NCBI GenBank assembly: GCA_028691965.1
Contig: JAQUYE010000015.1
Coordinates: forward strand, 1-44,177
Direction: 5' to 3'
DNA from: Paludibacter sp.
GTDB taxonomy: Bacteria; Bacteroidota; Bacteroidia; Bacteroidales; Paludibacteraceae
DNA length: 44,177 bases
Positions 1 to 9,585 of the stretch are shown here, in pieces (positions within the stretch are counted from its first letter, which is position 1; each line of letters starts with the position of its first letter). The position numbers and the translations under genes are program-made. Below the pieces are notes generated by a model. The model ran no database searches. It was not told the origin of the DNA and worked only from the letters and a program-made list of their open reading frames with translations.

Positions 1-31
1 GTCGACTACTCATCGTGTACGTTCGGTATGA

Positions 32-856
32 ATGACTACCTGGCCCGTTGTTGATCCCAGCCGTCGCTTTACTGTGGCACCCGGAGTGGTTTCGGGATTA
101 GTGCTGAATCGTCAGGGACTGTTAGCCGGCGTAAATGTTGTGCCCGCGGAGCAACGAGTTGTTCGTGAACGAATGATCCGTAAGGAAGAACCACAAGCTA
201 CCCGTCAGGAGGGCTTGTTGCCGCTGAACCAGGAATACATGATGGCAGGTTCAACCGCTAAAATGGCTGAAGGTGCAGCTTTTCAGATTTATGCTATTCG
301 TGAAAGCCGGTTAAGTTTGTTGAGCGGTGAACTGGAACACCTGCCTGCCGATGGGTCATCCCTGAAGATGATGCTTGGCGGACTGGATCGTCAGGAGCGC
401 GAACTCACCGAATTGTTTACAGGCTCGGTACGCAAAGAGATTATTCGTCGGCAGATTACCATTGTGCCCGACTCGGCCAATTACGAATCAGTATTATTCC
501 GCTTGTCGGCCCAGCGTGGATTGGTAGCTAACGACGATCTGGGTGGTGAACCTTATTACCTGGTGATTGATGCCGATGCTATACCTACTCCTATGCCGGG
601 TAATTCACGTTCGTCGAAAAAAGGGGATCGCCTGGATGAAGCAGATATAGCCCTGTATACTGTGTTGCCAGCTCAGGCAAGTATAGAGGTGAGCGATGGA
701 GTGAACAGCCTCTTAAAACAACACACCGATATTTCTCAATTCGGTGTGTTGATTCCTTACGAAGTAAGTTTGTTTAAATCGAAAGACCTTCAGATGGAGG
801 TTGATCCGGCGACTGGCCGACTTCAACGCATTCATTTTGGTACCGGGAAGAAATAA
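32..856 (+). CDS. DUF4831 family protein, N-terminus missing or interrupted
   Basis: The 274 residues resemble the middle and C-terminal parts of Bacteroidota DUF4831 proteins: the GLLAGVN-like segment, the LMAGSTAKMAE / QIYAIRESR stretch, then ADG..LK.ML..LD.QE and DDLGGEPYYL. Function is unknown in this family; many members are predicted to be exported. Family members are usually about 340-360 residues with a signal peptide, so roughly 80-100 N-terminal residues are absent here. The ATG at 32 directly follows an in-frame TGA (29-31), and upstream of it the same frame is open to the window edge. The gene may therefore start outside the window and carry a nonsense codon, a sequencing error or a frameshift. 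A hairpin with a T-run follows the stop. The family call is from remembered family features, not a search. Confidence 0.7.
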   Translation: MTTWPVVDPSRRFTVAPGVVSGLVLNRQGLLAGVNVVPAEQRVVRERMIRKEEPQATRQEGLLPLNQEYMMAGSTAKMAEGAAFQIYAIRESRLSLLSGELEHLPADGSSLKMMLGGLDRQERELTELFTGSVRKEIIRRQITIVPDSANYESVLFRLSAQRGLVANDDLGGEPYYLVIDADAIPTPMPGNSRSSKKGDRLDEADIALYTVLPAQASIEVSDGVNSLLKQHTDISQFGVLIPYEVSLFKSKDLQMEVDPATGRLQRIHFGTGKK

Positions 857-891
857 TTTCTACTTCTTTCCCGGCTGATAAAGTCTTTTTT
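843..891 (+). terminator. Rho-independent terminator after the DUF4831 gene
   Basis: The arm CCGGGAAGAA (843-852) pairs with TTCTTTCCCGG (one bulged T) ending at 874. The run CTTTTTTT at 884-891 follows. It overlaps the 3' end of the DUF4831 gene and separates it from the convergent ychF. Confidence 0.7.
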
Positions 892-1991
892 TATACGTTA
901 AAACGGAAGTGCATGATATCTCCATCCTGCACTACGTATTCTTTTCCTTCAACGGCCATCTTTCCGGCTTCCTTGCAGGCAGCTTCGGAACCAAGGCTCA
1001 CGAAGTCGTCGTACTTAATCACCTCAGCACGGATAAATCCTTTTTCGAAGTCGGTATGGATAACACCGGCACATTGTGGAGCTTTCCATCCTTGATGGAA
1101 GGTCCAGGCCCGCACTTCCTGTACCCCGGCAGTGAAGTAGGTCTGCAGGTTGAGCAGTTTATAGGCTGAGCGGATCAGACGTGCAACGCCCGATTCGGTA
1201 AGGCCGGCTTCTTCGAGGAACATCTGACGTTCATCGTAGGTTTCGAGTTCGGCGATATCCGCTTCGGTGGCAGCAGCTACTACCAGTATCTCAGCATTTT
1301 CTTCTTTTACAGCTTCACGTACTGCTTCGACAAACGCATTGCCTTTGGCAGCACTGGCCTCGTCGACATTACAAATATACATTACCGGCTTGTCGGTAAG
1401 CAGGTATAAGTCTTTCACAAAAGGACGTTCGGCTTTGTCGAGCTCCACTGTACGGGCCGATTTTCCCTGTAACAAAGCTTCGCGGTAGCGTACAAGAATA
1501 TCGTATACCATCTTAGCTTGTTTGTCGCCTCCGGTTTGAGCTTGCTTTTGTACCTTATTAATACGACTTTCAACTGTTTCGAGGTCTTTCAGCTGAAGTT
1601 CGGTGTCGATAATCTCTTTGTCGCGTACAGGATTGATAGTCCCGTCGACATGCGTTATATTTTCATTCTCGAAACAACGCAGCACATGAAGAATGGCATC
1701 CGTTTCACGGATATTGGCAAGAAACTTATTTCCAAGTCCTTCGCCCTTGCTGGCACCTTTTACCAAACCGGCTATGTCGACAATCTCAACGGTAGTAGGA
1801 ACTATCTGTTTGGGGTTGACGAGCTCGGCAAGCTTGTTCAATCGTTCGTCGGGAACAGTAATGACACCGACATTGGGTTCGATGGTACAAAAGGGGAAAT
1901 TGGCTGCCTGAGCCTTTGCATTTGATAAACAGTTAAAGAGGGTCGACTTGCCCACATTGGGAAGGCCTACGATGCCACATTGAAGAGCCAT
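891..1991 (-). CDS. ychF: Redox-regulated ribosome-associated ATPase YchF (OLA1 family)
   Basis: At 366 residues this is the usual family length. The N-terminal P-loop GLPNVGKST lies at residues 9-17. The DIAGLVKGASKGEGLGNKFL region carries switch II, and the G4 position reads NVDE rather than NKxD, the signature by which YchF prefers ATP over GTP. A coiled-coil stretch (LKDLETVESRINKVQKQ) and a C-terminal TGS-like domain (GVIHTDFEKGFIRAEV) complete the known architecture. YchF binds ribosomes and modulates stress responses. The gene is monocistronic, between a convergent DUF4831 gene and purN on the same strand. A -7 box lies about 40 bp upstream. Confidence 0.97.
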   Translation of the reverse strand: MALQCGIVGLPNVGKSTLFNCLSNAKAQAANFPFCTIEPNVGVITVPDERLNKLAELVNPKQIVPTTVEIVDIAGLVKGASKGEGLGNKFLANIRETDAILHVLRCFENENITHVDGTINPVRDKEIIDTELQLKDLETVESRINKVQKQAQTGGDKQAKMVYDILVRYREALLQGKSARTVELDKAERPFVKDLYLLTDKPVMYICNVDEASAAKGNAFVEAVREAVKEENAEILVVAAATEADIAELETYDERQMFLEEAGLTESGVARLIRSAYKLLNLQTYFTAGVQEVRAWTFHQGWKAPQCAGVIHTDFEKGFIRAEVIKYDDFVSLGSEAACKEAGKMAVEGKEYVVQDGDIMHFRFNV

Positions 1992-2030
1992 GTTTGTATA
2001 CTATATAATATTAGGGTGAAAAAATGGCTG

Positions 2031-2038
2031 CAAAGATA
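2031..2038 (-). promoter_or_regulatory. -7 box for ychF
   Basis: The minus strand reads TATCTTTG here, a perfect match to the Bacteroidota -7 consensus TAnnTTTG. The ychF start codon is about 40 bp downstream. I see no clear TTTG at the -33 position. Confidence 0.6.
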
Positions 2039-2075
2039 AGCATTTTTTTTGGAAGGGGGTGCACCCACTGATCTG

Positions 2076-2648
2076 CTAGTCCTTCGTCACGACGGACTCA
2101 ATTACACGGGGAAAGTGTTCGTACTCTAATTGATGCACTTTTTGAGCGACCATTTCCGGTGTGTCACCCGGTTCTACCATACACCTTGCCTGATAGATAA
2201 TAGCTCCTTCATCGTAGTGTTCGTTTACATAATGAATGGTGATTCCCGATTCCGTTTCGCCGGCAGCAACCACTGCCTCGTGTACGAAGTGGCCGTACAT
2301 CCCTTTTCCGCCGTAGTTGGGAAGCAGAGCAGGATGAATATTGATAATTTTATCAGGATAGGCTGCCAGCAAAGGAGCTGATACCTTTAATAAGAACCCG
2401 GCAAGGACAATAAAGTCGATCTTGTATTCTTCGAGCAGGTGTAAAATAGCTTCTCCCGAACGGAATTCGGCAGCAGTAAAGCTGAAGGAAGGTATTCCGA
2501 GCTTTCGGGCCCGCTGGTGGACAAAAGCGTCGGCTTTGTTGGATACAATGATCGGACATTCTACCTTAGAACTTCCTGAGAAATAGTTGATTATGTTTTC
2601 AGCATTTGATCCCGAACCGGAAGCAAAAAGTGCTAGTTTGTAGCTCAT
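2076..2648 (-). CDS. purN: Phosphoribosylglycinamide formyltransferase (GART)
   Basis: PurN transfers a formyl group from 10-formyl-THF to GAR, the third step of purine synthesis, in the cytosol. From the ATG at 2648 the protein is 190 residues, the usual length. It begins with the family's N-terminal strand and glycine-rich phosphate loop (ALFASGSGSNAE). Catalytic residues are visible: N103 and H105 in NIHPALLP, and D146 in NEHYDEG. The frame extends upstream to an ATG at 2711, but the extra 21 residues match nothing in the family and would run through the acpP promoter region, so I chose the internal ATG. purN is divergent from acpP. Confidence 0.95.
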   Translation of the reverse strand: MSYKLALFASGSGSNAENIINYFSGSSKVECPIIVSNKADAFVHQRARKLGIPSFSFTAAEFRSGEAILHLLEEYKIDFIVLAGFLLKVSAPLLAAYPDKIINIHPALLPNYGGKGMYGHFVHEAVVAAGETESGITIHYVNEHYDEGAIIYQARCMVEPGDTPEMVAQKVHQLEYEHFPRVIESVVTKD

Positions 2649-2739
2649 ACAGAAGGATTGTTTTGCGCAATTATGTGCAATATGTGCAAAAAAAAGCAAT
2701 TTTTTTGGCAATTCTTAGCGTATGTCGAGAAAATTACTT

Positions 2740-2747
2740 TACTTTGC
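2740..2747 (+). promoter_or_regulatory. Probable -7 box for acpP-fabF-rnc
   Basis: TACTTTGC lies 53 bp before acpP in an AT-rich region. It is a partial match to TAnnTTTG (TACTTTG, one base short of the spacing). No well-placed -33 TTTG is visible. Confidence 0.35.
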
Positions 2748-2799
2748 AACCGCAAAATTAAACAACAAATTTTATTTATCAACTTAAAAAACTAAAATT

Positions 2800-3030
2800 A
2801 TGTCAGAAGTTGCAGCTAAAGTAAAAGCTATCATCGTTGAAAAATTAGGTGTAGACGAAGCAGAAGTAGTGCCTACAGCAAGTTTCACCAACGATCTGGG
2901 TGCAGATTCATTAGACACAGTAGAACTGATTATGGAATTCGAAAAGGAATTCGGAATTACAATTCCCGAAGATCAGGCTGAAAAGATTTCTACTGTAGGT
3001 GATGCAATTGCATACATCGAGGCTTTATAA
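2800..3030 (+). CDS. acpP: Acyl carrier protein
   Basis: This acidic 76-residue protein carries growing acyl chains in type II fatty acid synthesis. The 4'-phosphopantetheine attachment serine is S37 in the GADSLDTVE motif, followed by the usual helix II ([10 protein letters not shown]). Length and charge are typical. It leads an operon with fabF 21 bp downstream and then rnc, a common order in Bacteroidota. Confidence 0.98.
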   Translation: MSEVAAKVKAIIVEKLGVDEAEVVPTASFTNDLGADSLDTVELIMEFEKEFGITIPEDQAEKISTVGDAIAYIEAL

Positions 3031-3051
3031 TATTTATTCCTAATTCACATT

Positions 3052-4314
3052 ATGGAATTAAAAAGAGTTGTAGTAACAGGGCTGGGTGCCATTACTCCTC
3101 TTGGTAATACTATTCCGGAGTTCTGGAATAGTATTATCAATGGAAAGAGTGGTGCTTCCCTGATTACCCGATTTGACACTACCCAATTTAAAACTAAATT
3201 TGCCTGTCAGATTAAGGATTTCGATCCCAATCAGCATTTCGATCGTAAGGAAGCCCGTAAGATGGACATTTATGCGCAATTGTCGATGGTAGCCGCCAAA
3301 GAAGCTATTGAGCATAGTGGTCTCGACCTCGAAGCGATTGATAAGAATGAAGTGGGAGTTATTTTTTCTGCCGGTATTGGTGGTATCACAACCTTCGAAC
3401 AGGAGGTTGCTTATTACTACCAGAATCAGGAAAATGGTCCGAAATTCAATCCTTTCTTTATCCCGAAAATGATTTCGGATATTGCAGCGGGCTTGATTTC
3501 AATTCAATACGGTTTCCGTGGTCCGAATTACTCCACGGCATCTGCCTGTGCTTCTTCCACTCATGCACTTATTGATGCATTCAACTATATCCGCTTGGGT
3601 AAAGCGAATGTTATTGTGTGTGGTGGTGCAGAATCGGCCATCACTCCGGGTGGAGTAGGTGGTTTTAACGCACTGACAGCTATTTCGACCCGTAATGATT
3701 CTCCCGAAACAGCTTCGCGTCCCTTCAGTAAGAGTCGCGATGGCTTTGTGATGGGCGAAGGTGCAGGTTGTCTGATCTTTGAAGAAATGGAACATGCGCT
3801 GGCACGCGGTGCCAACATTCTTTGTGAAGTAGTTGGTGGCGGTATGTCGGCCGATGCTTATCACTTAACTGCTACTCATCCTGATGGATTGGGTGCAACT
3901 TTGGTGATGAACCGTGCTCTAAAAGATGCCGGTATGACTCCGCAGGATATTGATTACATAAATGTTCACGGTACTGCCACTCCGGTGGGTGATGTGTCGG
4001 AAGCAAAAGCAATCAAGGAAGTGTTCGGAGATCATGCTTATAAACTGAACATTAGTTCTACCAAGTCTATGACAGGTCACCTGCTTGGTGCTGCCGGTGC
4101 AGTAGAAGGTATCGTTGCCGTACTTTCGGTAGTGAACGATATTGTGCCTCCTACCATTAATCACGAGGACGGAGATAATGATCCTGATATAGACTATAAT
4201 CTTAATTTCACATTCAACAAAGCACAGAAACGTACGGTGAATGCTGCTCTTTCGAATACCTTTGGTTTCGGTGGACATAACGCCAGTGTCATCGTTAAAA
4301 AATTTGCTAAGTAA
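3052..4314 (+). CDS. fabF: 3-oxoacyl-ACP synthase II (KAS II)
   Basis: FabF condenses malonyl-ACP with acyl-ACP to elongate fatty acids. At 420 residues it is full length. The Cys-His-His triad is visible: C166 in STASACASS, H306 in NVHGTATPVGD and H343 in GHLLGAAGA. The GFGGHN motif sits near the C-terminus. It lies between acpP, its acyl-carrier partner, and rnc, whose start codon is one base after the fabF stop. Confidence 0.98.
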   Translation: MELKRVVVTGLGAITPLGNTIPEFWNSIINGKSGASLITRFDTTQFKTKFACQIKDFDPNQHFDRKEARKMDIYAQLSMVAAKEAIEHSGLDLEAIDKNEVGVIFSAGIGGITTFEQEVAYYYQNQENGPKFNPFFIPKMISDIAAGLISIQYGFRGPNYSTASACASSTHALIDAFNYIRLGKANVIVCGGAESAITPGGVGGFNALTAISTRNDSPETASRPFSKSRDGFVMGEGAGCLIFEEMEHALARGANILCEVVGGGMSADAYHLTATHPDGLGATLVMNRALKDAGMTPQDIDYINVHGTATPVGDVSEAKAIKEVFGDHAYKLNISSTKSMTGHLLGAAGAVEGIVAVLSVVNDIVPPTINHEDGDNDPDIDYNLNFTFNKAQKRTVNAALSNTFGFGGHNASVIVKKFAK

Positions 4315-4315
4315 A

Positions 4316-5086
4316 GTGATACCTTATTTTTTACGTCAACTAAGACTTCTTCTGCATGCGCGGAAGGAGTCTTATTTGCAATTATACCCTATACTGGGTT
4401 TTTATCCGGATAAGATTGCCTACTATCAGTTGGCCTTGCGGCATCGCTCGTCGACACCACATACCGAAAAGGGATATATGCTCAGCAATGAACGCCTGGA
4501 GTTTCTGGGTGATGCTGTGCTGAACTCGGTGGTGACTGATATTTTGTTCAACCGCTATACGCATCAACAGGAGGGTTTTCTTACCAATACCCGCTCGAAG
4601 GTAGTAAGCCGGGTTTTTTTGAACCGTATGGCTGTAAGTCTGGGCCTGGATAAGTTGGTTGTTACATCGCGTCATATGAACCGTACCATTAACAGAAATG
4701 TGTATGGTAATGCACTGGAAGCCTTGTTAGGTGCCATTTATCTCGACTATGGCTATAAGCAGTGTAAGATTTTTGTTGAACGACAACTTTTCTCGCGTTT
4801 TGTTGACCTCGACCTGGTAGCTACTGATGAGCAGAATTACAAATCGAGAATTATTGAACTCTGCCAAAAGTATCGCCTTCATTATGAATTCGAACTGGTT
4901 GAGGAACAGGTAGAAGCTTCGAACAAGCATTTATTTACCACGCGTATGCTGATTGAAGGACTGGTTTTGGCCGAGGCAAGTGGAGCAAGTAAAAAAATTT
5001 CGCAACAGAAGGTTGCCTGTGCGGCCTATGAACGCTTAATGAATGATCCCGTTTTTTTTGAACAACTAAAGACGCAAGTACGTTAA
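4316..5086 (+). CDS. rnc: Ribonuclease III, GTG start
   Basis: Rnc cleaves double-stranded RNA in rRNA maturation and mRNA decay. The RNase III signature NERLEFLGDAVL is at residues 58-69 of the 256-residue product. The second metal-binding helix reads NALEALLGAIYLDYG. A double-stranded RNA-binding domain follows (YKSRIIELCQ... to ...KKISQQKVACAAYERL). The longest frame starts at ATG 4241, inside fabF, but homologous proteins begin with a short basic leader before the ESYLQLYPILGFYP-like segment. The GTG at 4316, one base after the fabF stop, gives exactly that, so I chose it. The ATG at 4241 remains the alternative. Confidence 0.93.
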   Translation: MIPYFLRQLRLLLHARKESYLQLYPILGFYPDKIAYYQLALRHRSSTPHTEKGYMLSNERLEFLGDAVLNSVVTDILFNRYTHQQEGFLTNTRSKVVSRVFLNRMAVSLGLDKLVVTSRHMNRTINRNVYGNALEALLGAIYLDYGYKQCKIFVERQLFSRFVDLDLVATDEQNYKSRIIELCQKYRLHYEFELVEEQVEASNKHLFTTRMLIEGLVLAEASGASKKISQQKVACAAYERLMNDPVFFEQLKTQVR

Positions 5087-5092
5087 TTATTT

Positions 5093-5100
5093 TATCTTTG
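5093..5100 (+). promoter_or_regulatory. -7 box for the acyl-CoA ligase gene
   Basis: TATCTTTG matches TAnnTTTG perfectly and sits 26 bp ahead of the ATG at 5127, just after the rnc stop. The ligase therefore probably has its own promoter. Confidence 0.6.
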
Positions 5101-5126
5101 TAGCATTACAATCAAATCCAATACTC

Positions 5127-6926
5127 ATGGTAACACCTCATTTTTCACAAATCATCGCGGCACAAGCCCTGAAATACGGCGATCGTGCTGCTTTCTTACA
5201 TCGACGGGAGTTGACCGACGAATGGACTGAACTGGGATGGAATGAATTTTCAGAAAAGGTAGATGCACTGGCCCATGCCTTGTATGATATGGGTGTGAAG
5301 GAAGGTGACCGGGTGGGACAGTTCTCAAACAATATGGTTGAAAACATGATCACCGACTTTGCCCTGTTTTCCAACCGGGGGGTCGTGGTTCCTATGTATG
5401 CTACTTCTACTGCTAACCAGATAGAATTTATCATAAACGATGCCGGCATTGAAGTGTTGTTTGTGGGTGATCAGGTGCAATTCGATATTGCCATGGAGGT
5501 GAAAGCCCGTTCGTCGGTGCTTAAGACTGTTGTGGTATTTGATCCTTTGACCCGTATCTCTGGTGAAGGTGTGCTTTGGTTTGAAGATGTACTTGCTGCG
5601 GGGCGTAGCTCGTCAGCCGGCGAAGGAGTCGAACAACGACGACAGGCTGCTACAGAAGATGATCTGGCTTGTATTCTGTATACTTCAGGTACTACCGGAA
5701 ATCCTAAGGGGGTAATGCTTCCTCATTCCTGTCTCGACGAAGCGGTACGTATCCACCGGATCCGTATTCCGGAAATGACCGACCAGGATACTTCTATCGC
5801 ATTCCTGCCTATGTCGCATGTATTTGAACGTATGTGGTGTTACCTCTGTGTGGCCAACGCAACCATTGTGTATGTCAACCTGCGTCCTATCGAAGTTAGT
5901 GAAACCCTCAAACAGGTGCGTCCTACTATGATGTGTGCTGTACCCCGTTTCTGGGAAAAAGTATATGCTGCCGTTCAGGAAAACATAGCAGCTATGCCGC
6001 CTTCGAAACAAGGTATTGTTACCTGGGCACTGGCTGTTGGTAAAAAATACAATATTGATACTCTCAGATTGGGTAAGAAGCCGGGACTGGGTCTTTCTAT
6101 CAAGTATAAGATTGCCGATGCTCTTATTTATTCGAAAGTAAAGAAAACGGTAGGAATTGATAATGCAAAGCTTTTCCCGGTTGCGGGGGCTAAATTATCG
6201 GACGATATTAATATCTTCCTTCGTAGTATGGGGGTGCCGATTGCATATGGTTACGGTCTTACTGAAACTACAGCGACGGTAAGTTTTTTTGAACCCGTGG
6301 GGTATGAGTTTGGAACTGTAGGCAAAATTATTCCCGACTTACAAGTGAAGATTGGTCCGGAGAATGAAATTATGGTGAAGGGTCGTACTGTCTTCAGCGG
6401 GTATTATAAAAATCCTGAAGCTAATGCTTCTGCTTTTACGGAAGATGGATTCTTCCGTACCGGTGATGCTGGCTTTTTGCGGAACGGATGTATTATCATC
6501 ACGGATCGTTTGAAAGATTTGTTTAAAACCTCTTACGGCAAGTACATTGCTCCACAGGAAATCGAAACCCGTCTGAGTCTGGATAAATACATAGAACAGG
6601 TGGCGGTAATTGGGAACGAAAAGCCTTTTGTGACAGCCATTATCCACCCGTCCATACCTGCTCTCGAGGCCGTAGCCGCAAAGGCTAAAATAAAGTATAG
6701 CTCGGTAGAAGAGATGCTGGCTCATCCGCAGATCTATGAGCTGATGGAGAAGAAGATCCTTAAGCAGCAGGAAGGTATGGCGCCTTACGAATTAATTAAG
6801 AAGTTTGTGATGATCCCTACACCTTTTAGTATTCAAAGCGGCGAGCTGACAAATACCCTGAAGCTCAAGCGTCCGGTTGTAGAGCAACGCTACAAACTTC
6901 TGATTGATGAAATGTACACCAGGTAA
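5127..6926 (+). CDS. Long-chain fatty acid-CoA ligase (AMP-binding, FadD-type)
   Basis: This 599-residue adenylate-forming enzyme activates fatty acids to acyl-CoA with ATP. The phosphate-binding loop reads LYTSGTTGNPKGVMLPH (about residue 185). The A5-type motif is GYGLTETTATVS, and the hinge/A8 region is TGDAGFL...DRLKDLFKTSYGKYIAPQEIE, where the LKDLFKTSxGKYIxP signature is typical of long-chain ligases in Bacteroidota and eukaryotic ACSL-like enzymes. No signal peptide is visible, so it is probably cytosolic or membrane-peripheral. It follows acpP-fabF-rnc on the same strand. The exact chain-length preference cannot be read from sequence. Confidence 0.93.
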   Translation: MVTPHFSQIIAAQALKYGDRAAFLHRRELTDEWTELGWNEFSEKVDALAHALYDMGVKEGDRVGQFSNNMVENMITDFALFSNRGVVVPMYATSTANQIEFIINDAGIEVLFVGDQVQFDIAMEVKARSSVLKTVVVFDPLTRISGEGVLWFEDVLAAGRSSSAGEGVEQRRQAATEDDLACILYTSGTTGNPKGVMLPHSCLDEAVRIHRIRIPEMTDQDTSIAFLPMSHVFERMWCYLCVANATIVYVNLRPIEVSETLKQVRPTMMCAVPRFWEKVYAAVQENIAAMPPSKQGIVTWALAVGKKYNIDTLRLGKKPGLGLSIKYKIADALIYSKVKKTVGIDNAKLFPVAGAKLSDDINIFLRSMGVPIAYGYGLTETTATVSFFEPVGYEFGTVGKIIPDLQVKIGPENEIMVKGRTVFSGYYKNPEANASAFTEDGFFRTGDAGFLRNGCIIITDRLKDLFKTSYGKYIAPQEIETRLSLDKYIEQVAVIGNEKPFVTAIIHPSIPALEAVAAKAKIKYSSVEEMLAHPQIYELMEKKILKQQEGMAPYELIKKFVMIPTPFSIQSGELTNTLKLKRPVVEQRYKLLIDEMYTR

Positions 6927-6952
6927 AACCTTTCAGGCTTTAGATAGCATTT

Positions 6953-9464
6953 TTACATAACTATAAGTTTACCGCTATAGAGGTCGGTTTCAGTCTTAAC
7001 GACAATTGTATAGGGGCCCGGACTTAACGAGCCCCTGTCGAGTACAAGACTGGAACGGGTTGTGCTGATTGTTGTTTTGTTGATTACATTTTTCCCTTCC
7101 AGGTTGAAAATATACAACCCAATTGCGTTTTGCGATGGATTCGGAAATTCAATATATGCTTTTGAGCTTGTTGGATTAGGACTTATTTTCAGTACTGTGG
7201 CCTTTGTGGTTGTAATAGGTTGCAGAGCGCTAATCTCATCGGTGTCGATACTCAATACCTGTATAGATTGAGGTGGGATCAGATAATGAATGGTGTCGCC
7301 TTCCATGATAATGCCTGATTTAATGGGTGCAACCAGTACCGGGTCGGTGAGTGTGTTCTGCAGGTTAGGTGTATCGCCGGTGATTAACACTGTTTCGATG
7401 GTTGAGCCCCGACGAATACCAGTAAGTACAATGGAGGAGGGAATTGCTTTGTCACCCGTGTTTACCAGCTTTATTGAAAGTTTGTTCGTTTTGCTGTCTT
7501 TTACTACCGAAGTTGCGATGGGTCCGTCGGGCAGATGCGTGGTAATAATCAGTTCGGAATTGAGGTAAACTTTTGCTATGCCCCCTGCTACTTCGATTTT
7601 AATGTCGTACCACAGATTGTTTACGATACTTCCCGGGGTCTCTCCTACAATCGATTTCGCACCATTGACGGATCTTTCAATCGCATGATTACTGTTTCCC
7701 CAGCCTCCAAGATTCAGCCAAAAGAAGTTTTGTGGATCCTTATAGCCAAAAGGAATAATAAATCCCTCAGCACCGCCTGTTTTCATAGCTTTGAGTGAAA
7801 AACTGTATTCAGAAAGCTGTATGGCTTGATTGAAAAGACTCCATGCAGGCTGGTCGTTAGCCGTCTGACGGTATTCGCCGGTTTCAGCAACAAAGTTACC
7901 TGCTAATACTGTCCAGTTGGACGACCCGCTTAGAAAATCTTCCTTATAAATAGTAGTGCCCTGGCTCTCAAGGTTGATGTCTCTGAATCTGGCCTGTGTA
8001 TTCCAGGTGCCTACGCCAAAACTTCCTGTATAGAGAGTGTCGTTTATGGTTGATTCGGCATAGGTAACCGAGCTTTCAAAGTATCGATCTCCACTGTGTT
8101 CTGCAAACAACTGCTGTACGTAGTAGTTGGGTGTTTTGGCGATTCGTTTATTGTCGAAACGAATTAAATCAGGTCGCCACGGACTGGGATGGTTTTCGCT
8201 TATTAAAAGTGGAGCGTAGCACGAAAAGTGCACAATGTCGGCATTGCGTTCCAATCCGGTCATGTAGGCAGCTTCGGCCACCGCATTCCTTAACCTGTCA
8301 TCTCTTGATGCCCACTCTCCTACAAATACTTTAGGTCCGTTTCGGTCGAATATACTCCAGGTTAAACGGTTCCGGATGGCCCATTTGTGCACGTAATCTT
8401 CCCCAGGTAGTGCTTGTGTCGCCGTTGGCAAATTCCACTAAATCAAGGGCGTCGTCGACAAAAGGTTGCATTTGGTTCATCGGTACTATCTCCCGGTTGC
8501 GGAACTGGCATGAAACTCCTGCAGGAATAACCGGTAGTGGAATCGCACCGATATCTTCGGAGAATAAGAAGTATTCGTAGAATCCCAGACCATAGGTTTG
8601 GTGATATCCCCACAGGTTCCAGTTCGGATTTCGTGCGGCAACATCACCAACAGTTTCTTTCCAGCGATACATGTTATCGATACCTCTGCCATGTGAAATA
8701 CATCCACCCGGAAAGCGAAGGAAACGAGGCTTAAGATCGGCAATGCTTTGTGCCAGGTCTTCGCGCAAACCATTTTTTCTGTTCTTAAACGTTTTATACG
8801 GGAAAAGAGAAACCATGTCGACGTATAGTTTTCCTTTGCCGCGACTGGAAAGTACCAGCGTAGCATTGTCGTTGGTTCTTGTGCTGGTTATAGTGCCTTC
8901 AAATTTTTTCCAGCTGGTAGTGATTCCGGTGATTGTGTCACTTCCGGCATTTAATAAGCCGGATTCGAGTTTAATAACAACCGGGAAGTCGATTTCGACC
9001 TCGCTGCGGAGGTAAACAGAATACGGATAGGATTTCCCTTCTTCAATAGGTATTCCGAAAAACCCGGTGTTTCTTATTCCTGCATCACTGCCTTCGTAAA
9101 GCACGTTAATTTCAAGGTAATTAGGGTTATTTGTGTTAATAGGCTGCTCATTTTTTACACTTATGGAAAATAGCGCATTTCCACGTTTCACCGTGCTCCA
9201 GGCGTCTAAGGGTTGTGAAGTTAGGTACGTAACATTGGCTACCGAATCGGTATAGGGGTGGTATTCAAATGAGCGGTTTTGGATGAGTTCGGCATAGAGT
9301 CCGCCATCGGCTGCAAAATTGATGTCTTCGAAGAAAACTCCAACCAGATCGTTTGAAATTGATTTTCCGGGTTTACTTAGATCGCTTGTTATTAGTACCT
9401 GTGCTGATACATGCAACATATTGCTAATCAATAGGAGTGTTAACAGGAGTGATTGTAGTTTCAT
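6953..9464 (-). pseudogene. GH51 alpha-L-arabinofuranosidase, broken by internal deletion/frameshift; T9SS-type secreted
   Basis: Two overlapping frames form one gene. The first half (9464 down to 8331) has a signal peptide (MKLQSLLLTLLLISNMLHVSAQ), an N-terminal carbohydrate-binding-like sandwich and the start of a GH51 barrel, ending in-family at GHPEPFNLEYI. The other frame resumes at FDRNGPKVFVGEWAS, where the GEW Glu is the expected nucleophile. It continues with AYMTGLERNADIVHF.CYAPLL, an inserted lectin-like sandwich, the GH51 C-terminal beta domain and a T9SS type A sorting domain (KISPNPTSSKAYIEF...GKLIVM). In family members about 80-90 residues, including the acid/base Glu of the GNE motif, separate these two points; here they abut around 8348-8357 with a frame change. 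The 492-residue second frame's own first ~26 residues are out-of-frame translation. The product is probably inactive unless this is an assembly error. Confidence 0.85.
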
Positions 9465-9585
9465 AACGATAGAGTATTGAAATGATGGAGTAAAAGTAGG
9501 CTTTTAAAAGTTACAGCTTTCGTACTTTCTTCTTTAAATAGGGGACAATATTTCGTTTTGCCGGCTATTTCCCGTTATTTGCTAC

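Noticed and set aside
1518-1925. Plus-strand frame of 135 codons inside ychF
   Set aside because: It is antisense to a fully conserved ychF and shows no family features; a shadow frame.
2057-2066. Perfect palindrome GGGTGCACCC between purN and ychF
   Set aside because: Only 10 bp with no loop and no adjacent T-run in a useful orientation; too short to call an operator or terminator.
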